A stretch of 22,700 bases of DNA, from positions 1 through 22,700 of the forward strand of contig JACCUC010000022.1 of the NCBI GenBank assembly GCA_013812065.1. The letters are read 5' to 3'. Below, piece by piece: positions 5,971 to 13,409 of this stretch. Position numbers and translations under genes: made by a program. Below the pieces are notes generated by a model that saw nothing but the letters and a program-made list of their open reading frames with translations, had not been told where the DNA came from and searched no databases. How positions within the stretch are numbered: position 1 is the stretch's first letter; every line of letters starts with the position of its first letter. This stretch comes from Thermoleophilaceae bacterium (GTDB taxonomy: Bacteria; Actinomycetota; Thermoleophilia; Solirubrobacterales; Thermoleophilaceae).

Positions 5971-6732
5971 TCAGCGCCCGGCGCCGCCCGGGGAGCCTCC
6001 GGCGCCCGGCAGAGCGCCGCCCGCGCCCCCAGCTCCGCCACCTGCGCCTGGGGCGGCCCCGGCACCGCCTCCGCCCGCCGCCTGAGCGGCCGACTGCGCC
6101 TTGATGGCCTCGACCTGCTGCTTGACCACCTTACGCTGCGAGTCGGAGGCGAGCGCGATCGCCCGCCGCCCCGCCAGAGCGGCCTTGCGCTCCTGCTTGG
6201 CAAGCGACGCGTAGCGCGCGAGGGTCAGAAGGGCGCTCGAGCTCTCGTCCTCCTGAGCGACGATGTCGGCCGCCTGGGCGGCCTTCCCCGGTTGGTTGAG
6301 TCCGAACTCGCCGTAGACCTGGAGCATCACGCGCGCGAGCGAGGGGTCAGGGGGCTGCGGGTCGGTGCCGAGGTAGCGCTCCCAGGTCGCGGCGGCCGCG
6401 CGCAGGTCGGGGCGGGCCTTTGGTCCATAGAGGCCGGTGTTGGGATCGGCATCGTCACCGGCGAGTTGGAAGCGGGCACGGGTGAGTTCCGCGAGCGCCG
6501 CCTGGTCATTGGGGTTGGCACGGAGGCGCTCCTGCGCGGACTCGAGCCGCCGCTCGACGATCGGGTTGTTGCTGCTGTCCGAGTCGCTCCCGCCCGTGAA
6601 GGCGTCGAGCAGGCCGCCCTGAGTGTCGCTGCCGATGCCGAGGAAGACGAGCCCGCCGCCCATGAGCACGGCGAGCGTGAGATAGGTCGCCTGGACGACG
6701 CGCCGGCGCTTGCCTTTGAGGTCGAACAGCAT
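5971..6732 (-). CDS. Membrane-anchored TPR-like helical repeat protein with glycine-rich tail
   Basis: The 253-residue protein begins with a short basic cytoplasmic segment (MLFDLKGKRRR) and one transmembrane helix at about 15-34. A Ser/Asp linker follows, then a helical region (about 58-215) whose pattern of small residues and repeated helices resembles tetratricopeptide repeats (ERLRANPNDQAALAEL near 68-83). The last 35 residues are almost only Gly, Ala and Pro. The ATG at 6732 is chosen because it leaves 16 bases after the tatC stop; the longer frame would overlap tatC by about 70 bases. I recall proteins opening this way in Thermoleophilia, always without a known function. Its position after tatC suggests a scaffold or a factor for exported proteins, but this is inference. 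Confidence 0.75.
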   Translation of the reverse strand: MLFDLKGKRRRVVQATYLTLAVLMGGGLVFLGIGSDTQGGLLDAFTGGSDSDSSNNPIVERRLESAQERLRANPNDQAALAELTRARFQLAGDDADPNTGLYGPKARPDLRAAAATWERYLGTDPQPPDPSLARVMLQVYGEFGLNQPGKAAQAADIVAQEDESSSALLTLARYASLAKQERKAALAGRRAIALASDSQRKVVKQQVEAIKAQSAAQAAGGGGAGAAPGAGGGAGGAGGALPGAGGSPGGAGR

Positions 6733-6748
6733 GAGCGAATAGAGCGGG

Positions 6749-7516
6749 TCAGGAACCTTCGAGCTGGGCGCTGCGCTCCGCCGTCTCGTGCGGCGGCCCT
6801 CCGAAGGCCCGTGCGACAAGGATAGACGCCTCGTAGAGGACGATCAGCGGCAGCATCTCGAGGATCATGGTCACCGGGTCGATGGTGGGCAGGAGCGCCG
6901 CCAGTACCGCGATGCCGAGAATCGCGTAGCGGCGCCCGCCACGCAGCTGGTCGGGGGTGACGACGCCGAGCCGGGTCGCCGCGAGCACGCCGATCGGCAC
7001 CTGGAACAGGATCCCGAGTGAGATCAGCGTCAGCGACGCGAATGAGTAGTACTCCCGCGCACGCAGCTGCGTGTTGAACTCGTCGGCGTTGAAGCCGAGC
7101 AGCACGGTGATGGCCGGGGGGAGGACGACGAAGTAAGCGAACAGCACGCCGGCCACGAACAGGATCGGCGCGGCGAGCATCAACGGCAGGGCCACGCGGC
7201 GCTCGGTCGGGCTGAAGGCGGGGAGCACGAAGGCGTAGGCCTGGTACAGGATCACCGGGAGGGCGAGCAGTAGCGCGGCGTAGACGACGAGCGTTGCCGT
7301 GGTCAGAAAAGGCTCGGTCGGGCTCAGGGTGATCGGCTCCTGCCCGCGCGGCAGCGGCCGGTTGAGGAGCTCGATGATGCGGCCGTTCTGCCAGCCGCAG
7401 AGGGCGAGCGCCGGCACGAGGGCGGCTCCGGCCACGAACAGCCGGGAGCGCAGCTCGTCGAGGTGCTCGACGAGGCTCAGCTCGTCCTGATGGCTGACCG
7501 GCCGCAGCTTGGCCAT
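6749..7516 (-). CDS. tatC: Sec-independent protein translocase TatC
   Basis: The 255-residue integral membrane protein has about six hydrophobic segments and an N-terminal SLVEHLDELRSRL motif, the conserved TatC signature that contacts the twin-arginine signal peptide. The periplasmic loop FSPTERR and the region RAREYYSFASLTLISLGILFQ (given in parts: YYSFAS, GILFQ) are also typical. TatC with TatA forms the receptor and pore for folded proteins in the cytoplasmic membrane. It follows tatA by 26 bases, no Shine-Dalgarno is visible, and translation is probably coupled within the operon. A visible Tat client is the Rieske protein encoded at 12658-13317. The C-terminal cytoplasmic tail is short and polar. 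Confidence 0.95.
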   Translation of the reverse strand: MAKLRPVSHQDELSLVEHLDELRSRLFVAGAALVPALALCGWQNGRIIELLNRPLPRGQEPITLSPTEPFLTTATLVVYAALLLALPVILYQAYAFVLPAFSPTERRVALPLMLAAPILFVAGVLFAYFVVLPPAITVLLGFNADEFNTQLRAREYYSFASLTLISLGILFQVPIGVLAATRLGVVTPDQLRGGRRYAILGIAVLAALLPTIDPVTMILEMLPLIVLYEASILVARAFGGPPHETAERSAQLEGS

Positions 7517-7542
7517 GGCGCTGCTCTGGCGGCGGGAGGTCG

Positions 7543-7872
7543 CTAGGTGCGGGTCTCGCCCGCCGGGCCGGCCCTGCGCGGCTCCTCGACCGGCGTGGCC
7601 GCAGGGGTCGCCGAGGCGACCTCGGGCTCCCGAGCGCGCGCGCCAGACCTATCGGGCTCCCGCGTACGCGCGCCGGTGCCCGCCTCCGGCGAGGTCCTCT
7701 CGGTTTCGAGCCGCCGCGGCTCGTCGCCGTTGTCCCGCCCGGTCACCGACTGCTTGAAGTTGCGCATGCCCTGCCCCACCGAGCGGCCGAGCTCGGGTAT
7801 CCGCTTGGGTCCGAAGATGACGAGCAGGATCAGAAGGACGACGATGATCTCTATGGGACCTACGTTCGGCAT
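7543..7872 (-). CDS. tatA: Twin-arginine translocase subunit TatA
   Basis: The 109-residue protein has the TatA plan: a short N-terminal transmembrane helix (about 6-20, IEIIVVLLILLVIF), the hinge FGPKRIPELG, and an amphipathic helix GRSVGQGMRNFKQSV. A polar, Arg/Glu/Pro-rich tail of about 60 residues is predicted to be disordered. TatA oligomers open the path for folded proteins recognised by TatC. A GGAGG lies five bases before the ATG at 7872, the best ribosome site in this operon. TatA and TatB are hard to separate by sequence, but the FGP hinge and short amphipathic region favour TatA. No TatB is seen, consistent with a minimal TatAC system. Confidence 0.93.
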   Translation of the reverse strand: MPNVGPIEIIVVLLILLVIFGPKRIPELGRSVGQGMRNFKQSVTGRDNGDEPRRLETERTSPEAGTGARTREPDRSGARAREPEVASATPAATPVEEPRRAGPAGETRT

Positions 7873-7935
7873 GGGTGCCTCCGGTTCGCTCCTGCGGATG
7901 GTATCGCCGACCCTTCGCGCCTCCGCGGAGGCGGA

Positions 7936-8529
7936 TCAGCTTGTGCCGTCGCGCCCCGGAGGTCCCTCGCCGAAGGTCAGGTGGAAGCGGCTCGGCGTCG
8001 GCTCCTCCTGGCCCTGGTACTTGCTGCCCGTGGCCGCAGAGCCGTACGGGCGCTCGACCGGCGCGTCCATGCGCATGAACGACACTTGTCCGATCGGCAT
8101 GCCCTCGTAGATGGTGATCGGCAGGTTGGCCACGTTCGAGAGCTCGAGCGTCAGCTTTCCCGAGAAGCCGGCGTCGACGAAGCCCGCGGTCGAGTGGATA
8201 AGGAGCCCGAGGCGGCCGAGCGAGCTCTTGCCCTCGAGCCGCGCGACGAGGTCGTCGGGCAGGGTCAGCCGCTCGAGCGTCTGCCCGAGCACGAACTCTC
8301 CGGGGTGGAGGATGAACGGCTCGGCATCGGGCGGCTCGACGAGCTCGGTCAGGTCCTCCATCGGCCGGCGCACGTCTATGTAGGGGTAGCGCGCGTTGTG
8401 GAAGACGCGAAACTTGCGGTCGACGCGTACGTCGACGCTCGAGGGCTGCACGAGGCCGGGATCGAACGGGTCGAGCGAGATCCGGCCGGCCTCGATCTCC
8501 GCCCGGATGGTGCGGTCGCTCAGAACCAA
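7936..8529 (-). CDS. dcd: dCTP deaminase, bifunctional (dCTP deaminase/dUTPase) type
   Basis: The 197-residue protein carries the family motifs in order: VQPSSVDVRVD (27-37), EGKSSLGRLGL (99-109), HSTAGFVDAGFSG (112-124), the LELSN strand with the probable catalytic Glu (E129), and PYGS plus GSKYQGQ near the C terminus. It closely resembles the mycobacterial enzyme, which deaminates dCTP and hydrolyses the resulting dUTP to dUMP, providing dTMP precursor while keeping dUTP low. The start is TTG at 8529: the encoded (M)VLSDR lines up with the family N terminus and no ATG or GTG fits. A -10-like TAGACT lies 9 bases upstream and there is no ribosome site, so the mRNA leader is very short or absent. 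It heads the run dcd-tatA-tatC. Confidence 0.92.
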   Translation of the reverse strand: MVLSDRTIRAEIEAGRISLDPFDPGLVQPSSVDVRVDRKFRVFHNARYPYIDVRRPMEDLTELVEPPDAEPFILHPGEFVLGQTLERLTLPDDLVARLEGKSSLGRLGLLIHSTAGFVDAGFSGKLTLELSNVANLPITIYEGMPIGQVSFMRMDAPVERPYGSAATGSKYQGQEEPTPSRFHLTFGEGPPGRDGTS

Positions 8530-8538
8530 GGGGTGGAG

Positions 8539-8544
8539 AGTCTA
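8539..8544 (-). promoter_or_regulatory. Putative -10 element upstream of dcd
   Basis: The minus strand reads TAGACT nine bases before the TTG start of dcd. The same hexamer occurs at almost the same distance before hemB. With no Shine-Dalgarno in between, a leaderless or near-leaderless transcript is suggested. No -35 is evident. Confidence 0.4.
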
Positions 8545-8705
8545 GATCGGGTGGCGGCCGATGCGTCCCGGGGCACGCGGCGGGCGCGCCGACGTCCGTC
8601 TACGCCAACCGCGCGAGAACCATGGGGGAGAGTCTGAGGGTGCTCGAGTCTCAGCTCTTTAGCCGCGGCCCGGCGATGCCGATAAGCGCTGCCAAGGAGA
8701 CGCAC

Positions 8706-9146
8706 ATGGCACAAGAGCGAAGCCCCGACCGAGACCCCGAGCGCATCGTCCTGCCGAGCGGCAAGACCATCGAGGTCGTGCGTCTCCCCGATATGGCCGC
8801 GCCGAGCTCCAGATCGGAGGGACCCACCGCACGGGATCGCACGGCGGTTTGCGCCGAAGATGCTCACCTCTGCCCCGCTTGCGACTGCTCGCTCGTCTAC
8901 CCCCTCGCCTGGATGGCCGTCCCGCCGGAGCGCTGGTCGGTAGACCTACGCTGCCCCAACTGCGAACGCAGGGAGACCGTCGTTTTCGACCAGGACGTCG
9001 CCGACCGCTTCGACGAAGAGCTCGAGAGCGGAGCGGAGACGCTGATGACTGACCTCAAGCGGCTTACTCTGGCGAACATGGCCGACCACGTGGATCGGTT
9101 CGTCGCGGCGCTCGGCGCCGGGGCGATCCACCCGATGGACTTCTGA
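8706..9146 (+). CDS. Zinc-ribbon protein of unknown function
   Basis: The start at 8706 is fixed by AAGGAGA at 8694-8700, six bases upstream. The 146-residue soluble protein has a Thr/Arg/Ser-rich N-terminal part, then cysteines CPAC (56-59) and C61 and a second knuckle CPNC (83-86). These are spaced like a treble-clef or zinc-ribbon metal site. C49 may also take part. The C-terminal half is helical and acidic (DVADRFDEELESG) and ends with IHPMDF. I recall similar proteins in actinobacteria without assigned function. It is divergent from dcd and convergent with the prenyl synthase, so it is transcribed alone. A role in protein or nucleic-acid binding through the zinc ribbon is only inference. 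Confidence 0.75.
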   Translation: MAQERSPDRDPERIVLPSGKTIEVVRLPDMAAPSSRSEGPTARDRTAVCAEDAHLCPACDCSLVYPLAWMAVPPERWSVDLRCPNCERRETVVFDQDVADRFDEELESGAETLMTDLKRLTLANMADHVDRFVAALGAGAIHPMDF

Positions 9147-9159
9147 GGCGCGCTCGGTC

Positions 9160-10221
9160 TCAGGAATAACGCTCGACCACGCCGTCGGCCACGAGGTCGA
9201 GGGCGCCACGGGGCCCTGCGGGCAGCTCCAGGTCGGACAGGGCGGCTTTGGCCTGGGCGACGTGGTGGAGAGCCTCGCGGCGGGCCTCGCCGAGGGCGCC
9301 GGTGAGCGCGATCCGATCGCACACGGCCTCTGCCTGAGCCGGGTCGGTGACCACCTCTCGCAGGTCGAGGTCGCGCAGGTCGCGGTCGCGGCGACGGGCG
9401 AGGATCAGGGGCAGGGTGACCGTTCCGTCGAGCAGGTCGGTGCCGCGTCGCTTGCCCGTCCGCTCGGCCGGACCGGCCACGTCGAGGACATCGTCGAAGA
9501 TCTGAAAGGCTACGCCGATCCGCGCCCCGAAGGCGCCGAGCGCATCGGTGGCGCTCCGGCCCGGCCGCCCGAGCAGCGCGCCCAGCCGGCAGGCGGCCTC
9601 GAACAGGCGCGCCGTCTTGAGCTCGCAGCGCTCGAGGTAGCGGTCGGGGCTGACGTCGGCCCGCCAGGCGTCCGAGCGCTGCATGAGCTCTCCGCGCGCG
9701 AGCGCAGAGGAGGCGCTCGAGAGCACCCGCACGGCGTCGACGTCGTTCGTGGCCACGAGCTCGGCGAAGGCTCGCGAGAAGAGTAGGTCGCCCGTGGCCG
9801 TGGCGGCGGGGCGTCCGGCACTCGAGAACACCGTCGGCCGGCCACGCCGCAACGAAGCTCGGTCGAGCACGTCGTCGTGGACCAGCGTCGCCATGTGCAG
9901 CAGCTCGACTGCGGCTCCGGCATGCACGAGCGCGGTGCCGGCCGGCGTGTCGCAGAGCGGCTCGTCCTCCGCCCCGGGGTCGCACGCCGCGCCCCCGCAT
10001 ACGAAGACGAGGATCGGACGCAGTCGCTTTCCACCGGCCGCCAGCGTGCCCGCGGCGTATCCCGCAAGCGTCTCGCCGTAGCTCCCGATGACCTCCGCGA
10101 GCCGTTCCTCGGTGCGGGCGAGCAGGCGCGCGAGCTCACGACCGCCCGCCTCGAGCACCGGCCCGAGCTGCGTGGCCGAGGTCGCGGCGGCTACGGCGCC
10201 GTAGGGGGATGTCGCGCTCAC
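9160..10221 (-). CDS. Polyprenyl diphosphate synthase (menaquinone side chain, likely)
   Basis: The 353-residue protein is a trans-prenyltransferase. It has GGKRLRP (63-69), the first aspartate-rich motif LVHDDVLD (113-120) followed by RRGRPT, and the second motif IFDDVLD (241-247). A GDLLFSRAF helix (144-152) sits between them. It condenses isopentenyl diphosphate onto an allylic primer to give a long all-trans chain bound for quinone. The GTG start at 10221 overlaps the menG stop by four bases (GTGA), so the two are translationally coupled, strongly implying the product is the menaquinone side chain. The region before the first motif is of normal length. Chain length cannot be read with confidence, although small residues around 110 favour a long product. 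Confidence 0.9.
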   Translation of the reverse strand: MSATSPYGAVAAATSATQLGPVLEAGGRELARLLARTEERLAEVIGSYGETLAGYAAGTLAAGGKRLRPILVFVCGGAACDPGAEDEPLCDTPAGTALVHAGAAVELLHMATLVHDDVLDRASLRRGRPTVFSSAGRPAATATGDLLFSRAFAELVATNDVDAVRVLSSASSALARGELMQRSDAWRADVSPDRYLERCELKTARLFEAACRLGALLGRPGRSATDALGAFGARIGVAFQIFDDVLDVAGPAERTGKRRGTDLLDGTVTLPLILARRRDRDLRDLDLREVVTDPAQAEAVCDRIALTGALGEARREALHHVAQAKAALSDLELPAGPRGALDLVADGVVERYS

Positions 10222-10949
10222 CGTACTGTCACCGTACCCGCGTGGAGGGCTATCGCGCCACCCGCGGTGACGATCCAGCGCACGTCCGCCACCCCCGCCC
10301 GCGCGAGGACCGCGGCCAGGCCGCGCGGATCGGGGAAGCGTCGTACCGAGCTCGGCAGGTAGGCGTACGCGTCGGCGTCGCCCGCCAGCCGGCCGACCAG
10401 CGGGACGAGGCGATCGAACCAGAGCCGGAAGAACCATGAGAGCGGCGGCCTCTGCGGCGCGGTGATCTCGAGCACCACGACCCGTCCTCCGCGCCGCACG
10501 ACGCGCGCCATCTCGGCGACGCCGCGCTCGAGATCGGCAAAGTTGCGCGCGCCGAAGCCCACGGTGGCCGCATCGAAGGCGCCGTCCGGATAGGGGAGCG
10601 CCAGCGCATTGGCGACCTCGAACCGGATCGCCGCGTGCGCCGGCGCAGACGCCGCCTTGTTGCGCGCAAGCGCGAGCATCCGCTCCGAGAAGTCACAGCC
10701 GACGACCTCGCCACGCGCCCCGACCCGCCGAGCGAGCGCCAGCGCGAGGTCACCCGTACCGGTGGCCACGTCCAGGCCGCGCTCGCCCGGCCGAAGCCCC
10801 GCCAGATCGGCCGCACGCTCGCGCCAGCGGTGATGCAGACCGCCGGTCATCACCGCGTTCATCGCGTCGTACACCCCGGCGATCCGATCGAACATCGCCC
10901 GCACCTGCGGCTCGGCGAGAGTTCCGGGGGGCTGGCTTTCAGTATCCAT
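10218..10949 (-). CDS. menG: Demethylmenaquinone methyltransferase
   Basis: The 243-residue protein shows the UbiE/MenG signature: YDAMNAVMTGGLHHRW (27-42), the SAM-binding loop LDVATGTGDLA (59-69), an acidic residue after the second strand (CDFSERML) and the later family motif FGARNFADLERG. It methylates demethylmenaquinone to menaquinone, the last step of the pathway, using S-adenosylmethionine. In an organism with ubiquinone it would also serve that pathway, but actinobacteria normally have only menaquinone. It begins 66 bases after the cytochrome b/c gene, on the same strand, and overlaps the prenyl synthase gene by four bases. Placement beside the menaquinol-oxidising complex ties the quinone supply to its user. 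Confidence 0.92.
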   Translation of the reverse strand: MDTESQPPGTLAEPQVRAMFDRIAGVYDAMNAVMTGGLHHRWRERAADLAGLRPGERGLDVATGTGDLALALARRVGARGEVVGCDFSERMLALARNKAASAPAHAAIRFEVANALALPYPDGAFDAATVGFGARNFADLERGVAEMARVVRRGGRVVVLEITAPQRPPLSWFFRLWFDRLVPLVGRLAGDADAYAYLPSSVRRFPDPRGLAAVLARAGVADVRWIVTAGGAIALHAGTVTVR

Positions 10950-11015
10950 GACGTGAGACGGCGCGGAGAAGGCCTCTGCCGAGCGCCGGTTTGCAGCGGA
11001 GCAGTGGTCGCCGAT

Positions 11016-11720
11016 CTACTTCAACGAGGCTAGAAAATCGACGATGTCCTGGAACTTCTCCGGATCCTTCTGTTGAAGCTCCTGGTACGTCGGCATCGGC
11101 GCGGTCGGGTTGAGGAGCGTGCGGGCGATCGCCTGGCGCGGGAGGCGCGCCCCCACGTCGGTCAGCTCGGGCCCGATCGCGTTGCCGTTCTCGCCGATGG
11201 TATGGCAGCCGAGGCAGCCCGCGGACGCAGTCGCCAGCTTGCCATCCTCCTGCCCGCGGGCCTGCAGCTCGATCTCGTTCGGCGAGCCGGCGAGGGCGCC
11301 GAGGACGGTCAGGTAGGCCATGCCGGCGATCGTGGCGATCCCCGCCAGCGTCGCGATCGGGCGCCGCAGCGGATGTCGCTCGGGGCCGCGGTCGAAGAAC
11401 GGGAGGAGCAGGAGGAGGACGAGCCATATGGTCGGGATGCCGATCGACGCCATGAAGGTCAGCGCCGGCGGCTTGATCACCCGCAGCAGCTCGAACAGGA
11501 AGAAGAAGTACCACTCCGGGCGCGGCACGAACGAGGTCGTCGTGGCGTCGGCCTTGGGTCCGAGCTCGGCGCCCAGCGCCAGCGCCATGAAGATGATCAC
11601 GAGCATGGTGATCAACGCCATCGTCCCGTCCTTGGCGATCGCGTAGGGGAAGAATGACTTGCCCTGGTTCTTGAGGACCGAGTAGTCCCTGAGGTACTGC
11701 TCCTTCTCTTTGGCGTTCAC
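11016..11720 (-). CDS. qcrC: Menaquinol:cytochrome c reductase, cytochrome b C-terminal part fused to cytochrome c
   Basis: From the GTG at 11720 (GAGGGA five bases upstream) the protein has 234 residues. Residues 1-145 correspond to subunit IV of the b6f complex: three membrane helices (about 33-51, 93-109, 122-144) and the quinol-site motif RPEWYFFF (67-74), which includes PEWY. Residues 155-234 form a class I cytochrome c domain with CLGCH (169-173) for covalent heme and a probable Met ligand at 209 in APMPTY. This fusion matches Bacillus QcrC rather than the diheme QcrC of typical actinobacteria. A longer start at 11810 exists but would overlap the cytochrome b gene by about 50 bases. It accepts electrons from the Rieske protein outside the membrane and passes them to an oxidase. 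Confidence 0.9.
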   Translation of the reverse strand: MNAKEKEQYLRDYSVLKNQGKSFFPYAIAKDGTMALITMLVIIFMALALGAELGPKADATTTSFVPRPEWYFFFLFELLRVIKPPALTFMASIGIPTIWLVLLLLLPFFDRGPERHPLRRPIATLAGIATIAGMAYLTVLGALAGSPNEIELQARGQEDGKLATASAGCLGCHTIGENGNAIGPELTDVGARLPRQAIARTLLNPTAPMPTYQELQQKDPEKFQDIVDFLASLK

Positions 11721-11761
11721 CGTGTCCCTCGGCGGACCCTCGTCGCTTCCGTGCTCCTCAT

Positions 11762-12661
11762 CTAGATCTCGTCGCGGGAGAGGGCCTTGTCCTTCTCCGC
11801 CTTGAGCCACGGCGGCGCGGTGATGCCGAGCTTGGCCACGAGGTAGAGGTGGGCACCGATGAGGACGGCGATCAGGCCGGGGACGAGCAGCATGTGGATC
11901 GAGTAGAAGCGGCTCAGGGTGGTCGCCGTGAACTCCGCTCCGCCGCGCAGGAAGTCGGCCAGGTAGGGGCCCATGATCGGCGCCGAGGAGTTGATGTTGA
12001 CCGCCACCACGGTGGCCCAGAAGCCGCGCTGGTCGAACGGGAGCAGATAGCCGGTCAGCGCCATGGCGAGCGTGAGCACGACCAGGACCACCCCGATCAG
12101 CCAGTTGAGCTCACGCGGGTACTTGTAGGCGCCGTAGAAGAAGGTTCGGGCCATGTGCAGGAAGATGAGGACGACCATGACGGTCGAACCCCAGCGGTGC
12201 ATGCCGCGCACGAACTCGCCGAGGAAGACCTCGTTCGAGATGCGCGCGATCGACTCGTAGGCGTCGGCCGGCGCCGGGTTGTAGTACATGGCCAAAAAGA
12301 CCCCGGTCACCGCCTGCGAGACGAAGGCGAACATCGTCGCCGAGCCGAGCGTGTAGGCCCAGTTGGTTCCCTTCGGGGTCTTGCGGTACAGGAAGCCGCG
12401 CGCGAAGGGGCTGGCCCCGCTGCGCTCGTCGAGCCACCCCGCGATGCCGATCGGGACCTCGTGCGCCTTCTCCCTGAGCGCCTCGCGATCGATCGTGCTG
12501 CCGCCGCCCTTCGACGGGCGATCGCCGCTGCCGTTGGCCGTCCCGGGACGCAGGTCCTGAACGGAGCCGTTGGCCTGGGAGCCGTTGCGAGGGGGCCGCG
12601 AGCCGGGACGGGCGGGCTTGGGTCGCAGCGCCTTGGGCAGGGGCGGGGTCGGAAGCTTCAT
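11762..12661 (-). CDS. qcrB: Menaquinol:cytochrome c reductase, cytochrome b (b6-type, N-terminal part)
   Basis: The 299-residue protein has four membrane helices after residue 100 and the bis-heme histidines H155 and H169 (13 between) and H256 and H271 (14 between), the b6/Bacillus spacing. Motifs GMHRWG and LLPFDQRGFWA support quinol-site architecture. An unusual N-terminal extension of about 60 residues, rich in Pro, Arg, Gly and Ser, precedes the conserved domain and is probably disordered in the cytoplasm. The ATG at 12661 overlaps the Rieske stop by four bases (ATGA), fixing the start and showing coupling. Together with the Rieske protein and QcrC it forms the core that oxidises menaquinol and pumps charge by the Q cycle. 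Confidence 0.92.
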   Translation of the reverse strand: MKLPTPPLPKALRPKPARPGSRPPRNGSQANGSVQDLRPGTANGSGDRPSKGGGSTIDREALREKAHEVPIGIAGWLDERSGASPFARGFLYRKTPKGTNWAYTLGSATMFAFVSQAVTGVFLAMYYNPAPADAYESIARISNEVFLGEFVRGMHRWGSTVMVVLIFLHMARTFFYGAYKYPRELNWLIGVVLVVLTLAMALTGYLLPFDQRGFWATVVAVNINSSAPIMGPYLADFLRGGAEFTATTLSRFYSIHMLLVPGLIAVLIGAHLYLVAKLGITAPPWLKAEKDKALSRDEI

Positions 12662-13317
12662 GTCGTCGGCCTCGGCGGGTAGAGGTACTTCCACAGACCA
12701 TCGAGATCGTTCGAGGGGTCGCGCGGCCGGTACATCTCATCGAGCGCATCGGTCACCGAGAAGCGCGGCCCCACCTCGACGAGCCCGTCCTGGACGCGGG
12801 TGCGGAAGCGGTCGAGAGGCCGCACCGGCGGCCCGCCGATCACGAGCCCCTGAAAGTCGTAGATGCCCCCGTGGCACGGGCAGATGAAGCGCTGGGACGC
12901 CTGCACGTAGCGGATCGGGCAGCCGACGTGCATGCACCGGTTCGAGATGGCGACGTAGGGCTGGCGGAACTTGTCGGTGTCGATCTGCGGGTTGAAGCGC
13001 CGCAGGTAGACGGTCGTCTTGCTGGCCGTGCTGGCGTCGTCGACGATCGTGATGACCGTCGGCACGTACTCCTCAAGGGTAAAGTCGGCCTCGAGGCCGA
13101 CCCGCTTGAACTCGTCCTCGGTCGTATCCGAGAACATCGGCCCGACCGCGAAGCCGAGCGCGGGCAGACCGAACGCGGCGGAGGCGATCCCGCCCACGGT
13201 CAGGGCGTTCAGCTCCATGAACCGCCGCCGCGTGACGGTCTCGCCCTCGTGGGCAGCGGGGATGCCCCGGTCGGCGGCGTAAGGGGATTTCTTGGTCTGC
13301 TTGGGCTTGGCGGCCAT
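12658..13317 (-). CDS. qcrA: Rieske iron-sulfur protein of the menaquinol:cytochrome c reductase
   Basis: The 219-residue protein carries a twin-arginine sequence TRRRFM (29-34) followed by a hydrophobic helix (about 38-58), a membrane anchor inserted by the Tat system. The [2Fe-2S] site is complete: CMHVGCP (128-134) and CPCHGG (146-151) give ligands C128, H130, C146 and H149, with C133 and C148 for the disulfide. The start is ATG at 13317; no ribosome site is clear. The C-terminal 30 residues (from about DEMYRPRDP) extend past the standard Rieske fold. The stop overlaps the cytochrome b start. Its export depends on tatA/tatC, which lie some 5 kb away on the same strand. Confidence 0.93.
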   Translation of the reverse strand: MAAKPKQTKKSPYAADRGIPAAHEGETVTRRRFMELNALTVGGIASAAFGLPALGFAVGPMFSDTTEDEFKRVGLEADFTLEEYVPTVITIVDDASTASKTTVYLRRFNPQIDTDKFRQPYVAISNRCMHVGCPIRYVQASQRFICPCHGGIYDFQGLVIGGPPVRPLDRFRTRVQDGLVEVGPRFSVTDALDEMYRPRDPSNDLDGLWKYLYPPRPTT

Positions 13318-13409
13318 GGTCGGGGTGGCGCACGGCGAGGGGTTACGACCGGTCGAAGGATAGGGATCGCCGGGCGCGGCGGCGGGGACTCCGAGGCGGA
13401 GGCCGATGT

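Noticed and set aside
9262..9786. Plus-strand open frame opposite the polyprenyl synthase
   Set aside because: It is antisense to a gene with all catalytic motifs and shows no protein motif of its own.
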